Source: CAWFKW01 sp963816535
GTDB taxonomy: Bacteria > Bacteroidota > Ignavibacteria > Tepidaquicellales > OLB5
Direction of reading: 5' to 3'
NCBI GenBank assembly: GCA_963816535.1
Contig: CAWFKW010000005.1
Location: 62,001 to 126,000, forward strand
Length of the DNA: 64,000 bases
The stretch's first letter is position 1, and each line of letters opens with the position of its first letter. The notes below the pieces were generated by a model. That model ran no database searches and was not told the origin of the DNA. It saw only the letters and a program-made list of their open reading frames with translations. This document shows positions 35,822-44,263 of the stretch, one piece after another. Position numbers and translations under genes: made by a program.

Positions 35822-36952
35822 TTAAAAATTATAAGATATACCTGCGTTTACGTACGTATTCTTTATTGTACCTTGCGAAATATGGCTGTCAAGCAGCGAT
35901 AGATCAAACTGCATCTTTTTGAGCTTCATACTTCCGCCTATAGTTACAAAATACTGGTCATAATTTCCAATCGGGTCTCCGAACTGCAGGTTGGGGTTTC
36001 TGTAATCGCGGAGTGTGAAAAAACCCGCACGGACTGAATATTTTTCATTCACCATGTATTCGGCGCCAAAGTTGAAATCGTTTCTGTCCTTTAATTCATC
36101 AAGCGCCTTAGTGCGGGCATAATTGTAGTCCGCTTCAAATCGCAGCCTGCTTTCCGGAATGATATACTGTACACCCGCCGCCAGTTTCCAGGGATATATG
36201 GACCTTTCGCCCGCATCGGTTCCGCCTGCCGGCAGAGTATATTTGAATTCAGCTCGCAACTCCGGCGTAACTGCGAGGCCAAATGAAAGCCTTTCTGAAG
36301 GTCTGAACTGAACGCCAAATTGACCGTTAAATTTGCCAAAAGAACCAACTGCATCGCCCGCTGTCCCCAGGCTCAATGCGTTTGAAAAATAGGAGTAGTT
36401 CAAATTTAAACCAACGCTGAATTTCTTTATTGTGAATACTAAAGGAACGGAAAAAGACTGTATAGCATATTTTTCGTACCCGTCATATCTTCCAATTTCG
36501 GCGCCGAATTCGTTTGTTTGTATTATCGCTCCAAGGTCTAAGTATAAAGATGCTGGGTTGCTGTACACAACGCCGGTTTGGAAATACTTATTAACCCTGA
36601 AGCCAAAAGCCGCGGAGCCGGAGAAATAGTTTTGTTTCAGGTTTATATTGCCTACATTTAATCCTGTTAACCATGGTTGAGTCGATTTGTAGTCATATTG
36701 TACGCTGAACTGGTATCTGTTTTTTTGCATATTCAGCGAAGCCGGATTAATGTTCACGCCTGATATATTGTTTTCTGATGCAACGCCTGTATTCCCCATT
36801 CCGGCCGAAGGCCCGTTAAGGTAGTTGGTTGCGTAGAAATCCCAGAAAGGATTCATCATTTGGTCAGTTGGAGGAGCGGAATTAGATTGTGAGAATAAAT
36901 TGCCGGTTAAAAGAATGATGAAACTGAGAGACGCAGCAAATTTTGTTTTCAT
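35822..36952 (-). CDS. Outer-membrane barrel protein, PorV/OmpP1-like (paralogue 2 of 3)
   Basis: 376 residues from the ATG at 36952 (an in-frame ATG at 36976 lacks a proper signal-peptide start). Signal peptide MKTKFAASLSFIILLTG ... LFSQ, then WDFYATNYLNGPSAGMGNTG and VNINPASLN, a run of about fourteen strands, and the ending NAGISYNF with terminal Phe, as outer-membrane barrels require. Strongly similar to the upstream paralogue in the N-terminal block, the block VRAGFFTLRDYR and the tail LLDSHISQGTIKNTYVN. The three genes probably form one unit read from 38141 down. Confidence 0.78.
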   Translation of the reverse strand: MKTKFAASLSFIILLTGNLFSQSNSAPPTDQMMNPFWDFYATNYLNGPSAGMGNTGVASENNISGVNINPASLNMQKNRYQFSVQYDYKSTQPWLTGLNVGNINLKQNYFSGSAAFGFRVNKYFQTGVVYSNPASLYLDLGAIIQTNEFGAEIGRYDGYEKYAIQSFSVPLVFTIKKFSVGLNLNYSYFSNALSLGTAGDAVGSFGKFNGQFGVQFRPSERLSFGLAVTPELRAEFKYTLPAGGTDAGERSIYPWKLAAGVQYIIPESRLRFEADYNYARTKALDELKDRNDFNFGAEYMVNEKYSVRAGFFTLRDYRNPNLQFGDPIGNYDQYFVTIGGSMKLKKMQFDLSLLDSHISQGTIKNTYVNAGISYNF

Positions 36953-36980
36953 TTTATTAATGATATAATTATACAAATGA

Positions 36981-38141
36981 TTAAAAATGATAATTAAAGC
37001 TTGTATTGAGATACGTGTTTTTTATTGTGCCTGACGAAATATGGCTGTCTAATAACGATGCCGAAAGATCGGCATTTTTAAAATTAATTGTTCCTCCGAG
37101 CGTAAGAAAATATTGATCATGGTTTGCAACCGGCACGTAACCTATTGGGTTTTGAACCGATGTTCTGTTATCAATTAGCGTGAAAAATCCGGTCCGCAAA
37201 GTAAATATCTTATTTAGTATAAACTCAGCTCCAAGGTTCAGGTTAAACCTGTCTTTATAGCCGGATACAATTGAAGTATTCTCATACTTGTAATCGCCGC
37301 TTAATTTGATATTGGAGCCGGGGTAATTGTATTCAAACCCTATACCCGCAAGCCACGGAAACTTTGAAACAACTATATAAGAGTTTGGTCCGCCATATAC
37401 GTCGGCATTATTCTCATGCACAGAGCTTTTGAAACCGGGGGTCGCCGTAACGCCGATTGAAACATTTTTGCCTGGCCTGAATATCACGCCTCCCTGCACG
37501 TTAAACCTGTTAACCCTTGCTGTTATATCGCCTTCAAAGCCGTTCGGGTTTTGAATAGTGGAGATGATTCCGTGATAGTTGTCGATGTATATTCCATATA
37601 AAAGATTAAGCCCAATTGTGAATTTGCCGATAGAATAAGAAACCGGAAGGCTTATTTGATGGACATGAACTCTATTGTAATTCTCAACGCTGTCGCCGGG
37701 AGTGTTTATGTTAGGCGATGCTTCCATTCCGAAATAGAACAGGTAACTTGAGGGGTTACTGTATACTAATCCCACGCTCAGATTTTTGTTTACTTTGTAT
37801 CCAATCCCCACGCATCCTGAAAAAAACCAATTCTGCCTAAGTTCATAATCAGAGTTGTAAAAATAAGGTTCGGACCAGGGCTGAATGGTCTTAACTGTGT
37901 ATTGTAAATTAATATCAAGTTTATTGTTCTGGCTAAACGAAGCAGGGTTGAGGTTTGCGCCGCTGATCGCATTTTCACAGGCAATGCCGGTGTTGCCTTT
38001 GCCTGAATTGACGCCGTTCAGATAATTATTGGCATACATATCCCAGTACGGCGAAATCATTTGTTCATCAACTTCCTGCTGGGAATAGATAATTCTGGAT
38101 GATATAAGAATCAAAACGACAAGAATAGCTAAGGTCCGCAT
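36981..38141 (-). CDS. Outer-membrane barrel protein, PorV/OmpP1-like (paralogue 1 of 3)
   Basis: A 386-residue protein, first gene of the tandem set. Signal peptide MRTLAILVVLILISSRIIYS, then YWDMYANNYLNGVNSGKGNT and GANLNPASF. The barrel body follows and the end is SLLDSHISSGTIKNTYLN then SFNYHF. The sequences SLLDSHIS-GTIKNTY are nearly identical to paralogue 2, pointing to recent duplication. A TATATTTG octamer on the minus strand at 38200-38207 lies about 60 bp upstream and may be its promoter. Confidence 0.78.
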   Translation of the reverse strand: MRTLAILVVLILISSRIIYSQQEVDEQMISPYWDMYANNYLNGVNSGKGNTGIACENAISGANLNPASFSQNNKLDINLQYTVKTIQPWSEPYFYNSDYELRQNWFFSGCVGIGYKVNKNLSVGLVYSNPSSYLFYFGMEASPNINTPGDSVENYNRVHVHQISLPVSYSIGKFTIGLNLLYGIYIDNYHGIISTIQNPNGFEGDITARVNRFNVQGGVIFRPGKNVSIGVTATPGFKSSVHENNADVYGGPNSYIVVSKFPWLAGIGFEYNYPGSNIKLSGDYKYENTSIVSGYKDRFNLNLGAEFILNKIFTLRTGFFTLIDNRTSVQNPIGYVPVANHDQYFLTLGGTINFKNADLSASLLDSHISSGTIKNTYLNTSFNYHF

Positions 38142-38199
38142 AATTCGTTCGGAATCAATTTATAAAAAAAGGATAGTCTTCTCTAAAAGGTAATAATTA

Positions 38200-38207
38200 C
38201 AAATATA
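38200..38207 (-). promoter_or_regulatory. Possible -7 element for the barrel gene cluster
   Basis: Minus-strand TATATTTG, the same octamer as before the tRNA unit and the carbamoyl cluster. No clear TTG about 20 bp upstream, so the call is weaker. Confidence 0.35.
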
Positions 38208-38373
38208 ACTAAATTTACTATTTTCTGTAACTTATTTTTCTTGGTACTAGCATTCGAATTATCACATTTTCTCCGTTGAAATCACTGAATTTTTCAATTA
38301 TTATGCTTTCAATTCACGAACATTAATGACTATTGGAACTATGGAAGACACGACTACGCCTAAGAATACCATA

Positions 38374-38679
38374 ATGAAATGGTATCATTATATTGCTGCA
38401 TTATTTGCAGGCTTGTTTCTTGTAAATGCAATTCCGCATTTTGTGAATGGAATTTCCGGGAATCCTTTTCCGTCACCGTTTTCGAATCCGCCGGGGAAGG
38501 GACTTTCATCGCCTCTGGTGAATGTACTCTGGGGATTATTGAATTTGCTGGCAGGATGCCTTCTTCTCCGTTTCAGCAAAACAACTGCGAAGAATAAACT
38601 TGCTATGATTATCTTATTTGTGGGTGTAATTGCAATGAGCATTGTGCTCAGCATTACTTTTGCAGATAGGATGAGATAA
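38374..38679 (+). CDS. Small membrane protein, unknown function
   Basis: 101 residues from ATG 38374; ATGs at 38326 and 38341 would add a polar N-terminus. The sequence MKWYHYIAALFAGLFLVNAI is a first helix, followed by PHFVNGISGNPFPSPFSNPPG, a proline-rich loop, then LVNVLWGLLNLLAGCLLL and LAMIILFVGVIAMSIVL, giving three helices. I recognise the general pattern (IPHFVNGISGxPFPxPF) as a recurring uncharacterised bacterial family, but no function is known. It is followed by a perfect 15-bp inverted repeat that may terminate it. Confidence 0.6.
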   Translation: MKWYHYIAALFAGLFLVNAIPHFVNGISGNPFPSPFSNPPGKGLSSPLVNVLWGLLNLLAGCLLLRFSKTTAKNKLAMIILFVGVIAMSIVLSITFADRMR

Positions 38680-38692
38680 AGGGATTTGCATC

Positions 38693-38738
38693 ATTCATCC
38701 GATGACTTTGGCAAAAAACACTTAGTCATCGGATGAAT
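38693..38738. repeat. ATTCATCCGATGACT inverted repeat, copy 2
   Basis: Perfect 15-bp arms ATTCATCCGATGACT and AGTCATCGGATGAAT with a 16-base loop. It sits between the convergent small membrane protein and aldehyde dehydrogenase genes. Same family as 35769-35811 and a decayed copy at 48307-48365. Confidence 0.85.
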
Positions 38739-38753
38739 ATAATATTTCGAGTT

Positions 38754-40121
38754 CTAGTTTTTATAACTTATTTTTCTTGGTACCGTAAACTGCCTTATGC
38801 CTTCAACTGAACCAATAAATCCGTAGCCGCTTTGTTTTACACCAACCCATGGAGTGCCTGATACCGAGCCAATACCCTGATTTACGCCAATCATGCCTGA
38901 TTCTATTTTACGGGCTATATCAAGTCCTTTCTTTTTATTCTTCGTCCACACAGTTGCGCCAAGTCCGAACGGTGAATCATTCGCCAGTTTCACAGCTTCT
39001 TCCTCGGATTTGACGGTCTGTACACATACAACAGGGCCGAATGTTTCATCATTCATGATTCTGTGTTTGTGCGAAAGATTTGTGAGCAGGGTTGGTTCCA
39101 TAAAGTACCCGCCGTTATCATTAATTTTTCCGCCGCCTGTTTCCAGCTTGGCGCCGTTCTTTACAGCTTCCTTTACCTGTGATAAAACATTTTCTCTCTG
39201 TCGTTTGCTTACAAGCGGGCCCATCTGAACTCCCTCATCATACCCATTGCCGTATTTAAAATTCTTTACGCCTTCTTTAACAAGCTCAATGAATTTTGGA
39301 GCGGCTTTCTGCTCAACGTAAATTCTTTCGACTGAAACGCAAACCTGCCCTGTATTCCTTAACGAACCATTAACGGCAAAGTTAGCCGCCCTTTGCAGAT
39401 CGGCGTCGTTGAGAACTATCATAGGGTCCTTGCCGCCAAGCTCAAGAACAATGCGTTTAAGTTTGGCGCTGGCAGCACTCATTATATGTTTGCCAACTGC
39501 CTGCGAGCCTACAAAAGCTATCATATCTATATCAGCATGAATAAGCTCATTGCCAACCTGATCAGCGCCCAGTAATAGATTAATAACACCATTCGGAAGA
39601 TGCTCATTGAACAATTCAAACATTGCAGCTCCAGTTAGCGGCACAAGCTCTGACGGCTTGAATACAACCGTGTTTCCGGCAATGAGCGCAGGGGAGAGGA
39701 GCAATTCAGGCATACTTACCGGGAAGTTCCATGGTGTGATAACTGCACAAACACCAATTGGAGTTCTGTGAAGCTCAGTAGTCAAATCTTCCTCTTTATA
39801 TGTTTCAATTTTCAATGCTTCTTTGGCCTGTTCGATCGTCTCGCGGATACCATAAGCAACGGCATGCGTTTCGGCAACGGCTGATTTATACAGTTTCCCC
39901 ATTTCATCGGTGATGATCCTGCCTATGCGCTCTTTATGTATAACAAACTCTTTTGCAACCGCTTCCAGACGCTTGCTTCGTTCTGCAAGCGGCATTGCGC
40001 TCCATGCAGGCGATGCCTTACGCGCCTTTTTGACGGCAGAATTTATTTCAGCTTTTGTCGAGCATTTGATTCTTTTGATCAGTTTTCCCGTAGCGGGATT
40101 GATGTCGTTGATGTAGTTCAT
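38754..40121 (-). CDS. NAD(P)-dependent succinate-semialdehyde dehydrogenase-like enzyme
   Basis: 455 residues from the ATG at 40121 (an upstream ATG at 40133 falls in a hairpin repeat). Opening MNYINDINPATGKLIKRI is typical of the GabD/Sad group. Catalytic blocks: VITPWNFPVSMPELLLSPAL, FKPSELVPL, AFVGSQAVGKHIM, the Glu in IVLELGGKDPMIVL, and the nucleophile Cys in NTGQVCVSVERIY. The C-terminus has WVGVKQSGYGFIGSVEG. Length and opening favour short succinate-semialdehyde dehydrogenases, which oxidise succinate semialdehyde to succinate. No GABA aminotransferase is adjacent, so the substrate is inferred. Confidence 0.85.
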   Translation of the reverse strand: MNYINDINPATGKLIKRIKCSTKAEINSAVKKARKASPAWSAMPLAERSKRLEAVAKEFVIHKERIGRIITDEMGKLYKSAVAETHAVAYGIRETIEQAKEALKIETYKEEDLTTELHRTPIGVCAVITPWNFPVSMPELLLSPALIAGNTVVFKPSELVPLTGAAMFELFNEHLPNGVINLLLGADQVGNELIHADIDMIAFVGSQAVGKHIMSAASAKLKRIVLELGGKDPMIVLNDADLQRAANFAVNGSLRNTGQVCVSVERIYVEQKAAPKFIELVKEGVKNFKYGNGYDEGVQMGPLVSKRQRENVLSQVKEAVKNGAKLETGGGKINDNGGYFMEPTLLTNLSHKHRIMNDETFGPVVCVQTVKSEEEAVKLANDSPFGLGATVWTKNKKKGLDIARKIESGMIGVNQGIGSVSGTPWVGVKQSGYGFIGSVEGIRQFTVPRKISYKN

Positions 40122-40131
40122 GACTGCCCTC

Positions 40132-40215
40132 ATCCCCTCGAAAGAGGGGATCCCATTTATTTAAAAATTATATTTCGCCCCTGGCGCCTGCCGCGCTACG
40201 CGGTACGGGCTCTGA
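40132..40215. repeat. Hairpin and nested palindrome upstream of the dehydrogenase
   Basis: ATCCCCTC-GAAA-GAGGGGAT (40132-40151) is a perfect hairpin. ATTTCGCCCC ... CGGGCTCTGA (about 40167-40215) is a split copy of the ATTTCGCCCCTAACGGGGC element at 50476-50498. Its middle is interrupted by another palindrome-like stretch, GCCTGCCGCGCTACGCGGTA. Confidence 0.6.
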
Positions 40216-40249
40216 ATTAAAAAAATTGCTGTGTCAGCGGACTCAAAAA

Positions 40250-40660
40250 GCATTCAGGGCTAAAGCCCTTCATTTTTTTGCTCATTAATCCACGACCTAA
40301 AGGTCGTGGTTAAAAATCATTTCAGCGTTTCTTTAGCCCCGTAGGGACGCAATATTTGTAGAACAGATTAACATATTTCTTTGCTCCGTAGGGGCGGCAT
40401 ATTGAACATTTCTTTAGCCCATTGGGCGTTAGTAATTATAGAAACCCATTCGTCCACGATCTATCCCAAAGGAACTCCTTCGGAGAATGTAGTGGTTAAA
40501 ACGTTTTTCAGTATTTTTTAAGCCCCGTAGGGGCGTCATATTTGTAGAACTGATCAATATATTTCTTAGCTCCGTAGGAGCGACATATAAAGATAAATTA
40601 ATGAGATTGCCGCGTCGTCCCGACCTGCCTGCCGCAGGCAGGTAAATTGGGATTCCTCGC
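40250..40660. repeat. Palindrome array with two ordered composite units
   Basis: No gene in this stretch. It holds AGGGCTAAAGCCCT (40256-40269), CACGACCTAAAGGTCGTG (40291-40308) and five CCGTAGGGGCG-type elements (cores near 40341, 40388, 40425, 40527, 40574). Units A (about 40289-40404) and B (about 40453-40587) share the order CCACGA/GTGGTT stem, TTTCAG spacer, AGCCCCGTAGGG core, ATATTTGTAGAAC spacer, CTCCGTAGG core, with exactly 47 bp between the paired cores in both. Unit B has an insert within its first stem. The end (40605-40660) has CCTGCCTGCCGCAGGCAGG. Confidence 0.8.
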
Positions 40661-40662
40661 AG

Positions 40663-41790
40663 TTACCGCGCTGCGCACCTGTTGGGTCCGATTTCCAGAT
40701 CTTCAGCATAATCCATTGGAATAACTACCCCGGCTTTGTTGAATTTCTTAATAGCCTGGTAATTTGGCGGTGTTACAGGAATATTTTCGGTTATAAACTT
40801 AATAAACTCCTTCTTATCCGTGATGGTCAATGAATCATTATGCTCTTTTAAGTCTTTAAGCGTTAGTTTAACGGGTCTCAGCTCGGTTTTAGTGAAATGC
40901 GCCGGAAAAATGGTTACGGAATCATTAAGTTTAAGAATTTCATTTTGAATTGTGTTGAACAGTTTTTCCGCCCCTTTTTCGGTCTCCGATCTGTCTTTCG
41001 CCAGGTCCGGCCGGCCCACGCTTTCAAGCAGAAGCAGGTCTCCGCATATCAAAGCTTCATTGTTTATAAGAAACGAAACGCTCCCGTCTGTATGACCGGG
41101 TGTTTCGATTAGTTCGATATTAACATCCCCGAGTCTTATTGGAAATACATCCTTAATTGGCATTAAGCCGGATGAGCTATCTACATCAATTGCATTGATA
41201 TAATAATAAATGTCTAAAGTTTTTGCAAGGTTCATCGCGCCTGAGAAATGGTCGGCATGTGAATGTGTATCAAAAATATTTTTTGGTTTGAGATCTTTTT
41301 CGCGGATGAAATCAGTATATACATCGGTGAATATAGAAGGGTCGACTATAACGGCATCCCTTTGTTTTTTTGAATAAACAATATAGGATAAACAGCCTTT
41401 GCCAATTCTTACAAATTGAGCTACAGTGAATCCCCTGAACTCAATTTCAAAAATATCGAAATTTTCATTCCAGCCTTTCATCCCGTCTTTCAGCGCCGCC
41501 GCTCTGTAGCCCATTCCACGCAGGATACCTGAAACCACTTGTGAATTAATTCCTCTTGCGCAAACCGTAATTATCTCTTTTTCAACGGGGAGGCCCTTCA
41601 GCGCAATTTTTATTCCGGTAACATCACCGGCAGCCAGCAGGGGATTAACCGCAATATTCACGCTGCCCTTTATGTTCCAGTCAGAATATTCGTTAAAGTC
41701 GCGAATATCAAGCAAAACAAAACCGTCGGCTCCCTCTTCAAGCCTTTTCTTTACATCCCGGGGAGATATGAAATTCAAATTGTAAGTCAT
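40663..41790 (-). CDS. Rhodanese-MBL fusion, persulfide dioxygenase/sulfurtransferase-like
   Basis: A 375-residue two-domain protein. Residues 1-115 are a rhodanese domain with active-site loop VCARGINS (Cys77). Residues 120-300 are a metallo-beta-lactamase fold with THSHADHFSGA (His176, His178, Asp180, His181), ETPGHTDGS, ICGDLLLLESVGRPDL and FPAHF, matching ETHE1-type persulfide dioxygenases (one iron, glutathione persulfide to sulfite). A helical tail contains PPNYQAIKKFN, common in this group. The rhodanese-first order is the reverse of the well-described dioxygenase-rhodanese fusions. Likely role: sulfide or persulfide detoxification. The stop abuts a repeat array. Confidence 0.8.
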   Translation of the reverse strand: MTYNLNFISPRDVKKRLEEGADGFVLLDIRDFNEYSDWNIKGSVNIAVNPLLAAGDVTGIKIALKGLPVEKEIITVCARGINSQVVSGILRGMGYRAAALKDGMKGWNENFDIFEIEFRGFTVAQFVRIGKGCLSYIVYSKKQRDAVIVDPSIFTDVYTDFIREKDLKPKNIFDTHSHADHFSGAMNLAKTLDIYYYINAIDVDSSSGLMPIKDVFPIRLGDVNIELIETPGHTDGSVSFLINNEALICGDLLLLESVGRPDLAKDRSETEKGAEKLFNTIQNEILKLNDSVTIFPAHFTKTELRPVKLTLKDLKEHNDSLTITDKKEFIKFITENIPVTPPNYQAIKKFNKAGVVIPMDYAEDLEIGPNRCAAR

Positions 41791-41886
41791 CTTGGAAATT
41801 AAACCATTTCACATTTAAATGAAATACATTTAAAGTTAGAAATTAAACAACTAAATTAAATTTTTAAAATATTTCAGGTATAGAAC

Positions 41887-43302
41887 ATGAAAATTAAATT
41901 CTGCGGCGCGGATAGAACGGTAACAGGCTCACAGCATTTGCTGGAAGTGAACGGGCATAAAATTCTTTTAGATTGCGGCCTATATCAGGGCAAAAGGGAA
42001 GAAGCTTATAACATCAATAAGACCTTTTTGTACGACCCGGAAGAGCTGCACTGCGTTGTGCTCTCACATGCCCATATTGACCACTCCGGTAACCTGCCTT
42101 CGCTTTACAGGAAAGGATTTAAGGCTGATATTTACTCAACCCCCGCAACGCGCGACCTGTGCGCCATAATGCTGCAGGATAGCGCGCATATTCAGATAAA
42201 AGATACTGAATATGTAAATAAGAAAAGGAAGAGGAATAACCAGGAGCCGTTTAAGCCATTATATGACTTTGACGATGTTACAGGTGTTATGAAGCTCTTT
42301 AAAACATCATCATACCGAAAGCAGTTTTATATTGACGGTTTGGGAAACGATGTAGCGGTAACTTTTTTTGACGCGGGGCATATTTTGGGCTCAGCCCAGG
42401 TATTACTTGAAATCACTGAAAAAGGGAAGATTTTTAAATTTGCTTTCAGCGGCGATATAGGCAGGCCGAATTTACCGATACTGCAGGACCCTGATTTTAT
42501 TGGAGATGTTAATTACATTATATCTGAAGCGACCTATGGCGGCAGGCTTCATGAAAAAGCAACCGATATGGAAGCTTCGTTCGAAGTTATTATGAAGGAA
42601 GCGATTGCCAAGGGCGGCAAAATACTTGTTCCCGCATTCAGCGTTGGAAGGACTCAGGAAGTTGTATATGCTTTATCAAAGCTTTTTGCTAGAAATGCAG
42701 TCCCGAAGATACCTATATTTGTCGATAGTCCGCTCTCAACCAACGTATCTGATGTTTTTAAGATCCATCATGAGCTATTTGATAAAGAAACTGCCGAATT
42801 GATCAGCAAAGGAGTGGATGTATTCGGATTTTCAAACCTGACATACATAAAAGATGTTGAGGAATCGAAACGGCTTAACGATCTTAAAGGAAGCTGCATG
42901 ATAATTTCAGCGTCGGGCATGTGCGAAAGCGGCAGGATACTTCATCACCTTGCAAATAATATTGAGGACGAGCGGACATTTATTTTGATAGTGGGTTATA
43001 ATGCGCCGGATACCCTGGGTAGGAGATTAGTCGAATCAAAAGACGATCCTAACGCCACGGTGAAGATATTCGGCGATGAATATAAGGTGAAAGCGAAAAT
43101 TGAAGTAATGAACTCGTTTTCAGCTCATGCAGATGAAAATGAGCTGCTGGATTATTTCGGGAAGTTCAATAAGGACATGCTTCAGGAGATATTCCTTGTC
43201 CACGGCGATTATGACCAACAACAGATATTTCAAAAAGCCTTGAGCGACAGGAATTATAAGAATATTCAAATCCCGGAAAGAGGCTCGGAAATAGAGATAT
43301 AA
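41887..43302 (+). CDS. MBL-fold beta-CASP RNA-processing nuclease family protein
   Basis: A 471-residue protein of the bacterial CPSF73-like group. The MBL signature SHAHIDHSGNLPSLY, a second His in FFDAGHILGSAQVLL, and Asp in FSGDIGRPNLPIL supply the two-zinc site. The beta-CASP insert runs about 205-370, with motif A-like SEATYGGR, motif B SASGMCESGR region and the closing motif FSAHADENELLDYF and VHGD. Family knowledge: such proteins act as endo- or 5' exoribonucleases; bacterial substrates are mostly unknown. No KH domain is present. It is divergent from the rhodanese-MBL gene with a 96-bp spacer. Confidence 0.88.
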   Translation: MKIKFCGADRTVTGSQHLLEVNGHKILLDCGLYQGKREEAYNINKTFLYDPEELHCVVLSHAHIDHSGNLPSLYRKGFKADIYSTPATRDLCAIMLQDSAHIQIKDTEYVNKKRKRNNQEPFKPLYDFDDVTGVMKLFKTSSYRKQFYIDGLGNDVAVTFFDAGHILGSAQVLLEITEKGKIFKFAFSGDIGRPNLPILQDPDFIGDVNYIISEATYGGRLHEKATDMEASFEVIMKEAIAKGGKILVPAFSVGRTQEVVYALSKLFARNAVPKIPIFVDSPLSTNVSDVFKIHHELFDKETAELISKGVDVFGFSNLTYIKDVEESKRLNDLKGSCMIISASGMCESGRILHHLANNIEDERTFILIVGYNAPDTLGRRLVESKDDPNATVKIFGDEYKVKAKIEVMNSFSAHADENELLDYFGKFNKDMLQEIFLVHGDYDQQQIFQKALSDRNYKNIQIPERGSEIEI

Positions 43303-43397
43303 GATTTCAACCTATTGCTTAAGCCATAGGGCAGGAGGACATAAATCGATTTCATTTTTGATTAAATTTTCATATTTTTGAGCATATTGTAAGTTTA

Positions 43398-44243
43398 ATG
43401 TACAAAAACTTTGTAATATTGCTGGCTTTATCTTTGCTGTTTGTTAACTGCAGTCAAAAGCAGGATACAAAGAGCGAAGTCAATGCCAATACTAAGCGCT
43501 CTGAACAGAACAATGAACCGGCAGGCAAGCAAAACGATGTATCGACAAAGAAATCGACCGTTAAAGATGAAATTGTTATTACAACGCCTGATTCAAAAGA
43601 GCTTTCCGCTAATTATTTTTATGATATAGAAACCAAAGACGCCCGCCAGCCGCTTGTTGTACTTATACACCAGTTCATGTCAAACAAAGAACAGTGGCAG
43701 CAAAGTTTTGTTGATTCATTGGTTTCACAGGGTTACAAAGTTCTGGCTTATGATATCCGCGGGCACGGGAAATCATCTAAGGTTTCATACGATCTTACAA
43801 AGCTTCTTGAAGATCCCAATGAAGCGCCGAACGATATAAGGGGAGTGTTTAACTGGGTGAAAACGCAGGGCGGAATAGACACAGCGCGTATAGCCGCAAT
43901 CGGAACGTCTATCGGCGGAAATGTTGCTTGCTACGCCAGTTTCTATCTGGGCGCGAAAACATGCGTTGCAATTTCCAACGGGAAAGAGACTTTTGAAAAA
44001 TTTATGAATTATGACGAGCGCTCTATGAGCAGGCCGTTCATAAAAAAGACCTCTTCAATATTTTTCATCTGCGGGAGCAAAGATGACGACCATGAAGCGG
44101 GGCAGAAATTCATGATGGATACATTTGTAAACGACCCAAAAGAATTGAAAGTGTTCGATTCGGATAAACACGGCAAGAATCTCATTAACGAACATCCGGA
44201 AATTTACACGCTGATAATAAACTGGCTAAAAAAGAATTTATAA
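43398..44243 (+). CDS. Lipoprotein alpha/beta hydrolase
   Basis: A 281-residue protein with signal peptide and lipobox FVNC (Cys19), a Ser/Lys/Asn/Gln-rich linker (about 20-60), then an alpha/beta hydrolase: oxyanion segment LVVLIHQFMSNKEQWQ, DIRGHGKSS, nucleophile elbow GTSIGGN, and C-terminal Asp and His in ICGSKDDDHEAG and SDKHGKNL. It looks like the dienelactone-hydrolase/esterase group; the substrate is unknown. It is anchored either at the inner or outer membrane. nuoN follows after 20 bp. Confidence 0.82.
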   Translation: MYKNFVILLALSLLFVNCSQKQDTKSEVNANTKRSEQNNEPAGKQNDVSTKKSTVKDEIVITTPDSKELSANYFYDIETKDARQPLVVLIHQFMSNKEQWQQSFVDSLVSQGYKVLAYDIRGHGKSSKVSYDLTKLLEDPNEAPNDIRGVFNWVKTQGGIDTARIAAIGTSIGGNVACYASFYLGAKTCVAISNGKETFEKFMNYDERSMSRPFIKKTSSIFFICGSKDDDHEAGQKFMMDTFVNDPKELKVFDSDKHGKNLINEHPEIYTLIINWLKKNL

Positions 44244-44263
44244 ATTAATATACAGATCTTAAA

